Shown one piece after another: positions 35,720-47,401 of a stretch of DNA of 64,000 bases. The position numbers were made by a program, and so were the translations under genes. Within the stretch, counting starts at the first letter, position 1. Each line of letters opens with the position of its first letter. The DNA is from Amia ocellicauda (Eukaryota; Chordata; Actinopteri; Amiiformes; Amiidae), in NCBI RefSeq assembly GCF_036373705.1, contig NC_089863.1, positions 35,925,227 through 35,989,226 of the forward strand. The letters are read 5' to 3'. The notes under the pieces were generated by a model. That model did no database searches. It had not been told where the DNA came from and was given only the letters and a program-made list of their open reading frames with translations.

Positions 35720-35934
35720 TTTACGTCTCCTGGGTAACTTCATCGTAGCTCTTAATACTCTCTTTCTGTCTCCAGGAGATATAATTGAAGAATTGTACAC
35801 GTACCCGGCTACCTTCAACACGCTTTGCTGCACTGATATGTTTCCCTCCATTTTTCTTTTTTCTTTTGTTTTTTGCTGGAAGTTCCATCAATACCCTCCA
35901 GCCTTTAAGAGACATCATGCAGCCAGGCCTCTTG

Positions 35935-36054
35935 GCTTGAGACCACACCGTCCTGAAGACGCAAGATCTCGTCAGATCTCGGAAGAAAAACTGGGCAGGG
36001 CCTGGTCAGTAATTGGATGGGTGACCTCCTGGAAATACCAGGTGCTGAAAGCTT
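35935..36054 (+). pseudogene. 5S copy 92, class C
   Basis: Block equivalent of copy 87 with the normal class C end. Confidence 0.7.
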
Positions 36055-36275
36055 TTTACATCTCCTGGGTAACTTCAGCGTAGCTCCTAATACTCTCTAT
36101 CTGTCTGGAGGAGATATAATTGAAGTATTGTACACGTACCCGGCTACTTTCAACAGCCTTTGCTGCACTGATATTTTTCCGTCCATTTTCCATTTTTTTT
36201 TTTTTTTTTTTTTTTGCTGGAAGTTCCGTCAATACCCGCCAGCCTTTAAGAGACATCATGCAGCCAGGCCTCTTG

Positions 36276-36394
36276 GCTTGCGGCCACACCGTCCTGAACG
36301 CGCCCGATCTCATCAGATCTCGGAAGCTAACGGGGCAGGGCCTGGTCAGTACTTGGATGGGTGACCTCCTGGAAATACCAGGTGCTGCAAGCTT
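36276..36394 (+). pseudogene. 5S copy 93, class D
   Basis: Block equivalent of copy 88. Confidence 0.7.
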
Positions 36395-36609
36395 TTTACG
36401 TCTCCTGGGTAACTTCATCATAGCTCTTAATACTCTCTTTCAGTCTGTAGGAGATATTATTGAAGAATTGTACACGTACCCGGCTACTTTCAAAACCCTT
36501 TGCTGCACTGATATTTTTCCCTCCATTTTTCTTTTTTCTTTTTTTTTTTGCTGGAAGTTCCGTCAATACCCGCCAGCCTTGAAGAGACATCATGCAGCCA
36601 GGCATCTCG

Positions 36610-36729
36610 GCTTGCGGCCACACCATCCTGAACGCTCTTGATCTCGTGAGATCTCGGAAGCTAAACGAGGCAGGACCTGGTCAGTACATGAATGTGAGAC
36701 CTCCTGGAAATACCTAGTGCTGCAAGCTT
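36610..36729 (+). rRNA. 5S rRNA copy 94, class B
   Basis: Third repeat of copy 84. Confidence 0.6.
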
Positions 36730-36952
36730 TTACGTCTCCTGGGTAACTTTATCGTAGCTCTTAATACTCTCTCTCTGTCTGGAGGAGATATAATTGAAGT
36801 ATTGTACACGTATCCAGCTACTGTCAACACCCTTTGCTGCACTGATATTTTTCCATCCATTTTTCTTTTTTCTTTTTTTATATTTTTTTTTTGCTGGAAG
36901 TTCCGTCAATACCCGCCAACCTTTAAGAGACATCATGCAGCCAGGCATCTCG

Positions 36953-37072
36953 GCTTGCGGCCACACCATCCTGAACTCGCCCGATCTCGACAGATCTTGG
37001 AAGCTAAACGGGGCAGGACCTGGTCAGTACATGAATGTGAGACCTCCTGGAAATACCTGGTGCTGCAAGCTT
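36953..37072 (+). rRNA. 5S rRNA copy 95, class B
   Basis: Third repeat of copy 85. Confidence 0.65.
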
Positions 37073-37286
37073 TTATGTCTCCTGGGTAACTTTATCGTAG
37101 CTCTTAATACTCTCTATCTGTCTGGAGGAGATATAATTGAAGTATTGTACACGTACCCAGCTACTGTAAACACCCTTTGCTGCACTGATATTTTTCCATC
37201 CATTTTTCTTTTTTTTTTTTTTTTTTGCTGGAAGTTCCGTCAATACCCGCCAACCTTTAAGAGACATCATGCAGCCAGGCCTCTTG

Positions 37287-37406
37287 GATTGCGGCCACAC
37301 TGTCCTGAATGCACCCGATCTCGTCAGATCTCGGAAGCTAAACGGGGCAGGGCCTGGTCAGTACTTGGATGGGAGACCTCCTAGAAATACCAGGTGCTGC
37401 AAGCCT
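37287..37406 (+). rRNA. 5S rRNA copy 96, class A
   Basis: GATTGCGG start; after GCAAGCC the T-run is only TTTG, so termination may be weak. Confidence 0.65.
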
Positions 37407-37625
37407 TTGACGTCTCCTGGGTAACTTCATCGTAGCTCTTAATACTCTCTTTCTGTCTCCAGGAGATATAATTGAAGAATTGTACACGTACCCGGCTACT
37501 TTCAACACCCTTTCCTGCACTGATATTTTTCCCTCCATTTTTCTATTTTTTTTTTTTTTTTTTCTGCTGGAAATTCCGTCAATACCCGCCAGCCTTTAAG
37601 AGACATCATGCAGCCAGACATCTCG

Positions 37626-37745
37626 GCTTGCGGCCACACCGTCCTGAACGCGCCCGATCTCGTCAGATCTCGGAAGCTAAACGGGGCAGGACCTGGTCAG
37701 TACTTGAATGTGAGACCTCCTGGAAATACCTGGTGCTGCAAGCTT
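37626..37745 (+). rRNA. 5S rRNA copy 97, class B
   Basis: Consensus 5' half, TTGAATGTGAG box C. Confidence 0.7.
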
Positions 37746-37959
37746 TTACGTCTCCTGGGTAACTTTATCGTAGCTCTTAATACTCTCTATCTGTCTGGAG
37801 GAGATATAATTGAAGAATTGTACACGTACCCGGCTACCTTCAACACGCTTTGCTGCACTGATATTTTTCCCTCCATTTTTCTTTTTTCTTTCGTTTTTTG
37901 CTGGAAGTTCCATCAATACCCTCCAGCCTTTAAGAGACATCATGCAGCCAGGCCTCTTG

Positions 37960-38079
37960 GCTTGAGACCACACCGTCCTGAAGACGCAAGATCTCGTCAG
38001 ATCTCGGAAGAAAAACTGGGCAGGGCCTGGTCAGTAATTGGATGGGTGACCTCCTGGAAATACCAGGTGCTGAAAGCTT
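37960..38079 (+). pseudogene. 5S copy 98, class C
   Basis: Standard class C. Confidence 0.7.
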
Positions 38080-38299
38080 TTTACATCTCCTGGGTAACTT
38101 CAGCGTAGCTCTTAATACTCTCATTCAGTCTGGAGGAGATATAATTGAAGAATTGTACATGTACCCGGCTACTTTCAACACCCTGTCCTGCACTGATATT
38201 TTTCCCTCCATTTTTCTATTTATTTATTTTTTATTCTTTGCTGGAAGTTCCGTCAATACCCGCCAGCCTTTAAGAGACATCATGCAGCCCGGCCTCTTG

Positions 38300-38419
38300 G
38301 CTTGCGGCCACACCGTCCTGAACACGCCTGATCTCGTCAGATCTCGGAAGCTAAACGGGGCAGGGCCTGGTCAGTACTTGGATGGGAGACCTCCTGGAAA
38401 TACCTAGTGCTGCAAGCTT
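38300..38419 (+). rRNA. 5S rRNA copy 99, class A
   Basis: AACACGCCTG form; box C intact; CCTAGTG end. Confidence 0.8.
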
Positions 38420-38633
38420 TTACGTCTCCTGGGTAACTTTATCGTAGCTCTTAATACTCTCTATCTGTCTGGAGGAGATATAATTGAAGAATTGTACACG
38501 TACCCGGCTACCTTCAACACGCTTTGCTGCACTGATATTTTTCCCTCCATTTTTCTTTTTTCTTTTGTTTTTTCCTGGAAGTTCCATCAATACCCTCCAG
38601 CCTTTACGAGACATCATGCAGCCAGGCCTCTTG

Positions 38634-38753
38634 GCTTGAGGCCACACCGTCCTGAAGACGCAAGATCTCGTCAGATCTCGGAAGAAAAACTGGGCAGGGC
38701 CTCGTCAGTAATTGGATGGGTGACCTCCTGGAAATACCAGGTGCTGAAAGCTT
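38634..38753 (+). pseudogene. 5S copy 100, class C
   Basis: CCTCGTCAGTAATT variant of class C. Confidence 0.7.
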
Positions 38754-38971
38754 TTTACATCTCCTGGGTAACTTCAGCGTAGCTCTTAATACTCTCATTC
38801 AGTCTGGAGGAGATATAATTGAAGTATTGTACACGTACCCGGCTACTTTCAACAGCCTTTGCTGCACTGATATTTTTCCCTCCATTTTCCATTTTTTTTT
38901 TTTTTTTTTTTGCTGGAAGTTCCGTCAATACCCGCCAGCCTTTAAGAGACATCATGCAGCCAGGCCTCTTG

Positions 38972-39090
38972 ACTTGCGGCCACACCGTCCTGAACGCGCC
39001 CGATCTCATCAGATCTCGGAAGCTAACGGGGCAGGGCCTGGTCAGTACTTGGATGGGTGACCTCCTGGAAATACCAGGTGCTGCAAGCTT
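38972..39090 (+). pseudogene. 5S copy 101, class D
   Basis: First base is A (ACTTGCGG), unpairing helix I at its end; one base missing in box A. Confidence 0.7.
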
Positions 39091-39305
39091 TTTACGTCTC
39101 CTGGGTAACTTCATCATAGCTCTTAATACTCTCTTTCAGTCTGTAGGAGATATTATTGAAGAATTGTACACGTACCCGGCTACTTTCAAAACCCTTTGCT
39201 GCACTGATATTTTTCCCTCCATTTTTCTTTTTTCTTTTTTTTTTTGCTGGAAGTTCCGTCAATACCCGCCAGCCTTAAAGAGACATCATGCAGCCAGGCA
39301 TCTCG

Positions 39306-39425
39306 GCTTGCGGCCACACCATCCTGAACGCGCTTGATCTCGTGAGATCTCGGAAGCTAAACGAGTCAGGACCTGGTCAGTACATGAATGTGAGACCTCC
39401 TGGAAATACCTAGTGCTGCAAGCTT
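39306..39425 (+). rRNA. 5S rRNA copy 102, class B
   Basis: AAACGAGTCAGG in box A; CTTGATCTCGTGAG form. Confidence 0.6.
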
Positions 39426-39647
39426 TTACGTCTCCTGGGTAACTTTATTGTAGCTCTTAATACTCTCTCTCTGTCTGGAGGAGATATAATTGAAGTATTG
39501 TACACGTATCCAGCTACTGTCAACACCCTTTGCTGCACTGATATTTTTCCATCCATTTTTCGTTTTTCTTTTTTTATATTTTTTTTTGCTGGAAGTTCCG
39601 TCAATACCCGCCAACCTTTAAGAGACATCATGCAGCCAGGCCTCTTG

Positions 39648-39767
39648 GATTGCGGCCACACTGTCCTGAATGCACCCGATCTCGTCAGATCTCGGAAGCT
39701 AAACGGGGCAGGGCCTGGTCAGTACTTGGATGGGAGACCTCCTACAAATACCAGGTGCTGCAAGCCT
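39648..39767 (+). rRNA. 5S rRNA copy 103, class A
   Basis: GATTGCGG start; CTACAAATACC. Confidence 0.7.
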
Positions 39768-39986
39768 TTTACGTCTCCTGGGTAACTTCATCGTAGCTCT
39801 TAATACTCTCTTTCTGTCTCCAGGAGATATAATTGAAGAATTGTACACGTACCCGGCTACTTTCAACACCCTTTCCTGCACTGATATTTTTCCCTCCATT
39901 TTTCTATTTTTTTTTTTTTTTTTTTTGCTGGAAGTTCCGTCAATACCCGCCAGCCTTTAAGAGACATCATGCAGCCTGGCATCTCG

Positions 39987-40106
39987 GCTTGCGGCCACAC
40001 CATCCTGAACGCGCTTGATCTCGTGAGATCTCGGAAGCTAAACGAGGCAGGACCTGGTCAGTACATGAATGTGAGACCTCCTGGAAATACCTAGTGCTGC
40101 AAGCTT
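39987..40106 (+). rRNA. 5S rRNA copy 104, class B
   Basis: Same type as copies 84, 89 and 94. Confidence 0.6.
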
Positions 40107-40329
40107 TTACGTCTCCTGGGTAACTTTATCGTAGCTCTTAATACTCTCTCTCTGTCTGGAGGAGATATAATTGAAGTATTGTACACGTATCCAGCTACTG
40201 TCAACACCCTTTGCTGCACTGATATTTTTCCATCCATTTTTCTTTTTTCTTTTTTTATGTTTTTTTTTTGCTGGAAGTTCCGTCAATACCCGCCAACCTT
40301 TAAGAGACATCATGCAGCCAGGCCTCTTG

Positions 40330-40449
40330 GATTGCGGCCACACTGTCCTGAATGCACCCGATCTCGTCAGATCTCGGAAGCTAAACGGGGCAGGGCCTGG
40401 TCAGTACTTGGATGGGAGACCTCCTAGAAATACCAGGTGCTGCAAGCCT
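40330..40449 (+). rRNA. 5S rRNA copy 105, class A
   Basis: GATTGCGG start; box C intact. Confidence 0.7.
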
Positions 40450-40634
40450 TTTACGTCTCCTGGGTAACTTCATCGTAGCTCTTAATACTCTCTTTCTGTC
40501 TCCAGGAGATATAATTGAAGAATTGTACACGTACCCGGCTACTTTCAACACCCTTTCCTGCACTGATATTTTTCCACCCATTTTTATTTTTTTTTTTATT
40601 TTTTTGCTGGAAGTTCCGTCAATACCCGCCAACC

Positions 40635-40640
40635 TTTAAG
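40635..40640 (+). promoter_or_regulatory. TATA-like element at -31, representative unit (copy 106)
   Basis: TTTAAG lies 31 to 26 bp before the 5S start. The same hexamer recurs at this distance in nearly all units; a TTAAAG variant is found upstream of several class B copies. Fish 5S genes commonly have an AT-rich element near -30 that assists Pol III initiation. Confidence 0.7.
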
Positions 40641-40665
40641 AGACATCATGCAGCCAGGCCTCTTG

Positions 40666-40785
40666 GCTTGCGGCCACACCGTCCTGAACGCGCCCGATCT
40701 CGTCAGATCTCGGAAGCTAAACGGGGCAGGGCCTGGTCAGTACTTGGATGGGAGACCTCCTAGAAATACCAGGTGCTGCAAGCCT
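40666..40785 (+). rRNA. 5S rRNA copy 106, class A, representative
   Basis: Consensus at almost every position. Helix I (GCTTGC with GCAAGC) and helix II (GTCCTG with CGGGGC, two G-U pairs) are fully paired. All internal promoter boxes are in register and a T-run follows. This is the best single example of what a functional gene of this array should look like. Confidence 0.9.
40715..40762 (+). promoter_or_regulatory. 5S internal control region (box A, IE, box C), copy 106
   Basis: By position in the 120-bp gene: box A at 40715-40729, intermediate element at 40732-40737, box C at 40745-40762. Box A here (AAGCTAAACGGGGCA) differs from the usual vertebrate form at four places; box C differs at one. 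In vertebrates TFIIIA contacts this region, mostly through box C and the intermediate element. Confidence 0.75.
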
Positions 40786-40788
40786 TTT
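40785..40788 (+). terminator. Pol III terminator (T-run), copy 106
   Basis: Four T directly at the gene end. Most class A units have T5 and class B units T4. The longer spacer T-tract about 140 bp downstream could serve as a back-up stop. Confidence 0.8.
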
Positions 40789-41003
40789 ACGTCTATGGGT
40801 AACTTCATCGTAGCTCTTAATACTCTCTTTCTGTCTCCAGGAGATATAATTGAAGAATTGTACATGTACCCGGCTACTTTCAACACCCTTTCCTGCACTG
40901 ATATTTTTCCCTCCATTTTTCTATTTTTTTTTTTTTTTTTTTTGCTGGAAATTCCGTCAATACCCGCCAGCCTTTAAGAGACATCATGCAGCCAGACATC
41001 TCG

Positions 41004-41123
41004 GCTTGCGGACACACCGTCCTGAACGTACCCGATCTCGTCAGATCTCGGAAGCTAAACGGGGCAGGACCTGGTCAGTACTTGAATGTGAGACCTCCTG
41101 GAAATACCTGGTGCTGCAAGCTT
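41004..41123 (+). rRNA. 5S rRNA copy 107, class B
   Basis: GCGGACACACC near the start. Confidence 0.65.
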
Positions 41124-41337
41124 TTACGTCTCCTGGGTAACTTTATCGTAGCTCTTAATACTCTCTATCTGTCTGGAGGAGATATAATTGAAGAATTGTA
41201 CACGTACCCGGCTACCTTCAACACGCTTTGCTGCACTGATATTTTTCCCTCCATTTTTCTTTTTTCTTTTGTTTTTTGCTGGAAGTTCCATCAATACCCT
41301 CCAGCCTTTAAGAGACATCATGCAGCCAGGCCTCTTG

Positions 41338-41457
41338 GCTTGAGACCACACCGTCCTGAAGACGCAAGATCTCGTCAGATCTCGGAAGAAAAACTGGGCA
41401 GGGCCTGGTCAGTAATTGGATGGGTGACCTCCTGGAAATACCAGGTGCTGAAAGCTT
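41338..41457 (+). pseudogene. 5S copy 108, class C
   Basis: Standard class C. Confidence 0.7.
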
Positions 41458-41677
41458 TTTACATCTCCTGGGTAACTTCAGCGTAGCTCTTAATACTCTC
41501 ATTCAGTCTGGAGGAGATATAATTGAAGAATTGTACATGTACCCGGCTACTTTCAACACCCTGTCCTGCACTGATATTTTTCCCTCCATTTTTCTATTTA
41601 TTTATTTTTTATTTTTTGCTGGAAGTTCCGTCAATACCCGCCAGCCTTTAAGAGACATCATGCAGCCCGGCCTCTTG

Positions 41678-41797
41678 GCTTGCGGCCACACCGTCCTGAA
41701 CACGCCCGATCTCGTCAGATCTCGGAAGCTAAACGGGACAGGGCCTCGTCAGTACTTGGATGGGAGACCTCCTGGAAATACCTGGTGCTGCAAGCTT
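41678..41797 (+). rRNA. 5S rRNA copy 109, class A
   Basis: AAACGGGACAGGG in box A; CCTCGTC form. Confidence 0.75.
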
Positions 41798-42015
41798 TTT
41801 ACGTCTCCTGGGAAACTTCATCGTAGCTCTTAATACTCTCTATCTGTCTGGAGGAGATATAATTGAAGTATTGTACACGTACCCGGCTACTTTCAACAGC
41901 CTTTGCTGCACTGATATTTTTCCCTCCATTTTCCATTTTTTTTTTTTTTTTTTTTTCTGGAAGCTCCGTCAATACCCGCCAGCCTTTAAGAGACATCATG
42001 CAGCCAGGCCTCTTG

Positions 42016-42134
42016 GCTTGCGGCCACACCGTCCTGAACGCGCCCGATCTCATCAGATCTCGGAAGCTAACGGGGCAGGGCCTGGTCAGTACTTGGATGG
42101 GTGACCTCCTGGAAATACCAGGTGCTGCAAGTTT
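42016..42134 (+). pseudogene. 5S copy 110, class D
   Basis: One base missing in box A; 3' end GCAAGTTTTTT. Confidence 0.7.
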
Positions 42135-42349
42135 TTTACGTCTCCTGGGTAACTTCATCATAACTCTTAATACTCTCTTTCAGTCTGTAGGAGATATTAT
42201 TGAAGAATTGTACACGTACCCGGCTACTTTCAAAACCCTTTGCTGCACTGATATTTTTCCCTCCATTTTTCTTTTTTCTTTTTTTTTTTGCTGGAAGTTC
42301 CGTCAATACCCGCCAGCCTTAAAGAGACATCATGCAGCCGGGCCTCTTG

Positions 42350-42469
42350 GCTTTCGGCCACACCGTCCTGAATGCGCATGATATCGTCAGATCTCGGAAG
42401 CTAAACGGGGCAGGACCTGGTCAGTACTTGAATGTGAGACCTCCTGGAAATACCAGGTGCTGCAAGCTT
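42350..42469 (+). rRNA. 5S rRNA copy 111, class B
   Basis: GCTTTCGG start and GCATGATATCG; twin of copy 121. Confidence 0.6.
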
Positions 42470-42677
42470 TTACGTCTCCTGGGTAACTTTATCGTAGCTC
42501 TTAATACTCTCTTTCAGTCTGCAGGAGATATAATTGAAGAATTGTACACGTACCCGGCTACTTTCAACACCTTTTCCTGCACTGATATTTTTCCCTCCAT
42601 TTTTCTATTTTTTTTTTTCTGGAAGTTCCGTCAATACCCGCCAACTTTTAAGAGACATCATGCAGCCAGGCCTTTCG

Positions 42678-42797
42678 GCTTGTGGCCACACCGTCCTGAA
42701 TGCGCCCGATCTCGTCAGATCTCGGAAGCTAAACGGGGCAGGGCCTGGTCAGTACTTGGATGGGAGACCTCCTAGAAATACCAGGTGCTGCAAGCTT
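42678..42797 (+). rRNA. 5S rRNA copy 112, class A
   Basis: GCTTGTGG start; box C intact. Confidence 0.85.
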
Positions 42798-43007
42798 TTT
42801 ACGTCTCCTGGGTAACTTCATCGTAGCTCTTAATACTCTCTTTCTGTCTCCAGGAGATATAATTGAAGAATTGTACACGTACCCGGCTACTTTCAACACC
42901 CTTTGCTGCACTGGTATATTTCCCTCTAGTTTTCTTTTTATATTTTTGCTGGCAGTTCCGTCAATACCCGCCAGCCTTTAAGAGACATCATGCAGCCAGG
43001 CATCTCG

Positions 43008-43127
43008 GCTTGCGGCCACACCATCCTGAACGCGCCCGATCTCGTGAGATCTCGGAAGCTAAACGGGGCAGGACCTGGTCAGTACATGAATGTGAGACCT
43101 CCTGGAAATATCTAGTGCTGCAAGCTT
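43008..43127 (+). rRNA. 5S rRNA copy 113, class B
   Basis: CTCGTGAG; ATATCTAGTG end; start of a four-gene block repeated at 1,348 bp. Confidence 0.65.
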
Positions 43128-43350
43128 TTACGTCTCCTGGGTAACTTTATCGTAGCTCTTAATACTCTCTCTCTGTCTGGAGGAGATATAATTGAAGTAT
43201 TGTACACGTATCCAGTTACTGTCAACACCCTTTGCTGCACTGATATTTTTCCATCCATTTTTCTTTTTTCTTTTTTTATATTTTTTTATTGCTGGAAGTT
43301 CCGTCAATACCCGCCAACCTTTAAGAGACATCATGCAGCCAGGCATCTCG

Positions 43351-43470
43351 GCTTGCGGCCACACCATCCTGAACTCGCCCGATCTCGTCAGATCTTGGAA
43401 GCTAAACGGGGCAGGACCTGGTCAGTACTTGAATGTGAGACCTCCTGGAAATACCTGGTGCTGCAAGCTT
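43351..43470 (+). rRNA. 5S rRNA copy 114, class B
   Basis: AACTCGCCC form; TTGAATGTGAG box C. Confidence 0.65.
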
Positions 43471-43684
43471 TTACGTCTCCTGGGTAACTTTATCGTAGCT
43501 CTTAATACTCTCTATCTGTCTGGAGGAGATATAATTGAAGAATTGTACACGTACCCGGCTACCTTCAACACGCTTTGCTGCACTAATATTCTTCCCTCCA
43601 TTTTTCTTTTTTCTTTTATTTATTCCTGGAAGTTCCATCAATACCCTCCAGCCTTTAAGAGACATCATGCAGCCAGGCCTCTTG

Positions 43685-43804
43685 GCTTGAGGCCACACCG
43701 TCCTGAAGACGCAAGATCTCGTCAGATCTCGGAAGAAAAACTGGGCAGGGCCTGGTCAGTAATTGGATGGGTGACCTCCTGGAAATACCAGGTGCTGAAA
43801 GCTT
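43685..43804 (+). pseudogene. 5S copy 115, class C
   Basis: Standard class C. Confidence 0.7.
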
Positions 43805-44025
43805 TTTACATCTCCTGGGTAACTTCAGCGTAGCTCTTAATACTCTCATTCAGTCTGGAGGAGATATAATTGAAGAATTGTACATGTACCCGGCTACTTT
43901 CAACACCCTGTCCTGCACTGATATTTTTCCCTCCATTTTTCTATTTTTTTTTTTTTTTTTTTTTTGCTGGAAGTTCCGTCAATACCCGCCAACTTTTAAG
44001 AGACATCATGCAGCCAGGCCTTTCG

Positions 44026-44145
44026 GCTTGTGGCCACACCGTCCTGAACACGTCCGATCTCGTCAGATCTCGGAAGCTAAACGGGGCAGGGCCTCGTCAG
44101 TACTTGGATGGGAGACCTCCTAGAAATACCAGGTGCTGCAAGCTT
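44026..44145 (+). rRNA. 5S rRNA copy 116, class A
   Basis: AACACGTCC form; box C intact. Confidence 0.8.
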
Positions 44146-44355
44146 TTTACGTCTCCTGGGTAACTTCATCGTAGCTCTTAATACTCTCTTTCTGTCTCCA
44201 GGAGATATAATTGAAGAATTGTACACGTACCCTGCTACTTTCAACACCCTTTGCTGCACTGGTATATTTCCCTCTAGTTTTCTTTTTTTTTTTTTGCTGG
44301 CAGTTCCGTCAATACCCGCCACCCTTTAAGAGACATCATGCAGCCAGGCATCTCG

Positions 44356-44474
44356 GCTTGCGGCCACACCATCCTGAACGCGCCCGATCTCGTGAGATCT
44401 CGGAAGCTAAACGGGGCAGGACCTGGTCAGTACATGAATGTGAGACCTCCTGGAAATATCTAGTGTGCAAGCTT
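44356..44474 (+). rRNA. 5S rRNA copy 117, class B, one base short
   Basis: Repeat of copy 113; CTAGTGTGCAAG lacks one base before the helix I 3' strand. Confidence 0.6.
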
Positions 44475-44697
44475 TTACGTCTCCTGGGTAACTTTATCGT
44501 AGCTCTTAATACTCTCTCTCTGTCTGGAGGAGATATAATTGAAGTATTGTACACGTATCCAGTTACTGTCAACACCCTTTGCTGCACTGATATTTTTCCA
44601 TCCATTTTTCTTTTTTCTTTTTTTATATTTTTTTATTGCTGGAAGTTCCGTCAATACCCGCCAACCTTTAAGAGACATCATGCAGCCAGGCATCTCG

Positions 44698-44817
44698 GCT
44701 TGCGGCCACACCATCCTGAACTCGCCCGATCTCGTCAGATCTTGGAAGCTAAACGGGGCAGGACCTGGTCAGTACTTGAATGTGAGACCTCCTGGAAATA
44801 CCTGGTGCTGCAAGCTT
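44698..44817 (+). rRNA. 5S rRNA copy 118, class B
   Basis: Repeat of copy 114. Confidence 0.65.
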
Positions 44818-45031
44818 TTACGTCTCCTGGGTAACTTTATCGTAGCTCTTAATACTCTCTATCTGTCTGGAGGAGATATAATTGAAGAATTGTACACGTA
44901 CCCGGCTACCTTCAACACGCTTTGCTGCACTGATATTCTTCCCTCCATTTTTCTTTTTTCTTTTATTTATTCCTGGAAGTTCCATCAATACCCTCCAGCC
45001 TTTAAGAGACATCATGCAGCCAGGCCTCTTG

Positions 45032-45151
45032 GCTTGAGGCCATACCGTCCTGAAGACGCAAGATCTCGTCAGATCTCGGAAGAAAAACTGGGCAGGGCCT
45101 GGTCAGTAATTGGATGGGTGACCTCCTGGAAATACCAGGTGCTGAAAGCTT
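45032..45151 (+). pseudogene. 5S copy 119, class C
   Basis: Repeat of copy 115; GGCCATACC near the start. Confidence 0.7.
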
Positions 45152-45367
45152 TTTACATCTCCTGGGTAACTTCAGCGTAGCTCTTAATACTCTCATTCAG
45201 TCTGGAGGAGATATAAATGAAGAATTGTACATGTACCCGGCTACTTTCAACACCCTGTCCTGCACTGATATTTTTCCCTCCATTTTTCTATTTATTTATT
45301 TTTTATTTTTTGCTGGAAGTTCCGTCAATACCCGCCAGCCTTTAAGAGACATCATGCAGCCCTTTTG

Positions 45368-45487
45368 GCTTGCGGCCACACCGTCCTGAACACGCCCGAT
45401 CTCGTCAGATCTTGGAAGCTAAACGGGGCAGGGCCTCGTCAGTACTTGGATGGGAGACCTCCTGGAAATACCAGGTGCTGCAAGTTT
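45368..45487 (+). rRNA. 5S rRNA copy 120, class A
   Basis: Four bases missing from the -10 region (GCAGCCCTTTTGG); 3' end GCAAGTTTTTT. Confidence 0.75.
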
Positions 45488-45702
45488 TTTACGTCTCCTG
45501 GGTAACTTCATCATAACTCTTAATACTCTCTTTCAGTCTGTAGGAGATATTATTGAAGAATTGTACACGTACCCGGCTACTTTCAAAACCCTTTGCTGCA
45601 CTGATATTTTTCCCTCCATTTTTCTTTTTTCTTTTTTTTTTTGCTGGAAGTTCCGTCAATACCCGCCAGCCTTAAAGAGACATCATGCAGCCAGGCCTCT
45701 CG

Positions 45703-45822
45703 GCTTTCGGCCACACCGTCCTGAATGCGCATGATATCGTCAGATCTCGGAAGCTAAACGGGGCAGGACCTGGTCAGTACTTGAATGTGAGACCTCCTGG
45801 AAATACCAGGTGCTGCAAGCTT
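45703..45822 (+). rRNA. 5S rRNA copy 121, class B
   Basis: Twin of copy 111. Confidence 0.6.
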
Positions 45823-46041
45823 TTACGTCTCCTGGGTAACTTTATCGTAGCTCTTAATACTCTCTTTCAGTCTGCAGGAGATATAATTGAAGAATTGTAC
45901 ACGTACCCGGCTACTTTCAACACCCTTTCCTGCACTGATATTTTTCCCTCCATTTTTCTATTTTTTTTTTTTTTTTTTTTTGCTGGAAGTTCCGTCAATA
46001 CCCGCCAGCCTTTAAGAGACATCATGCAGCCAGGCATCTCG

Positions 46042-46161
46042 GCTTGCGGCCACACCATCCTGAACGCGCCCGATCTCGTCAGATCTCGGAAGCTAAACGG
46101 GGCAGGACCTGGTCAGTACATGAATGTGAGACCTCCTGGAAATACCTAGTGCTGCAAGCTT
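46042..46161 (+). rRNA. 5S rRNA copy 122, class B
   Basis: ATGAATGTGAG box C; CCTAGTG end. Confidence 0.7.
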
Positions 46162-46384
46162 TTACGTCACTTGGGTAACTTTATCGTAGCTCTTAATACT
46201 CTCTCTCTGTCTGGAGGAGATATAATTGAAGTATTGTACACGTATCCAGCTACTGTCAACACCCTTTGCTGCACTGATATTTTTCCATCCATTTTTCTTT
46301 TTTCTTTTTTTCTTTTTCTTTTTTGCTGGAAGTTCCGTCAATACCCGCCAACCTTTAAGAGACATCATGCAGCCAGGCCTTTCG

Positions 46385-46504
46385 GCTTGTGGCCACACCG
46401 TCCTGAACGCGCCCGATCTCGTAAGATCTTGAAAGCTAAACGGGGCAGGACCTGGTCAGTACTTGGATGGGAGACCTCCTGGAAATACCTGGTGCTGCAA
46501 GCTT
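46385..46504 (+). rRNA. 5S rRNA copy 123, class A
   Basis: CTCGTAAGATCTTGAAAG; box C intact. Confidence 0.7.
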
Positions 46505-46726
46505 TTACGTCTCCTGGGTAACTTTATCGTAGCTCTTAATACTCTCTTTCTGTCTGGAGGAGATATAATTGAAGTATTGTACACGTACCCAGCTACTGTC
46601 AACACCCTTTGCTGCACTGATATTTTTCCATCAATTTTTTTATTTTTATTATTATTTATTTTTTCTGCTGGAAGTTCCGTCAATACCCGCCAACCTTTAA
46701 GAGACATCATGCAGCCAGGCGTCTTG

Positions 46727-46846
46727 GCTTGCGGCCACACCGTCCTGAACGCGCCCCATCTCGTCAGCTCTCGGAAGCTAAACTGGGCAGGGCCTGGTCA
46801 TTACTTGAATGTGAGACCTTCTGGAAATTCCAGGCGCTGCAAGCTT
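46727..46846 (+). pseudogene. 5S copy 124, class B, edge type
   Basis: GCGCCCCATCTCGTCAGCTC and CATTACTTGAATG; first of the strongly diverged edge copies. Confidence 0.6.
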
Positions 46847-47067
46847 TTTTCGTCACCTGGGGAACTTCGTCGTAGCTTTTAATACTCTCTTTCTGTCTGG
46901 AGGAGATTTAATTGAAGAATTGTACACGTACCTGGCTACTTTCAACACCCTTTGCGGCACTGATTTTTTTCCCTCCGTTTTTCTTTTTTTCTTTTTTTTT
47001 TTTATTTGCTGGAAGTTCCGTCAATACCCGCCAGCCTTTAAGAGACATCATGCAGCCAGGCCTCTCG

Positions 47068-47187
47068 GCTTGCGGCCACACCGTCCTGAACGCGCCCGAT
47101 CTTGTCAGATCTCGGAAGCTGAACGGGGCAGGGCCTGGTCAGTACTTGGACGGGTGACCTCCTGGAAATACCAGGTGCTGCAAGCTT
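47068..47187 (+). rRNA. 5S rRNA copy 125, class A, edge type
   Basis: GGACGGGTGACC box C; GCTGAACGGGG in box A. Confidence 0.65.
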
Positions 47188-47401
47188 TTATCGTCACTTG
47201 GGTAACTTCATCGTAGCTCTAAATACTCTCTTTCTGTCTGGAGGAGATATAATTGAAGTATTGTACACGTACCCGGCTACTTTCACCACTCTTTGCTGCA
47301 GTGATATTTTTCCCTCCATTTTTCTTTTTTCTTTTTTATTTTGCTGGAAGTTCCGTCAATACCCTCCAGCCTTTAAGAGACATCATGCAGCCAGGCCTCT
47401 T

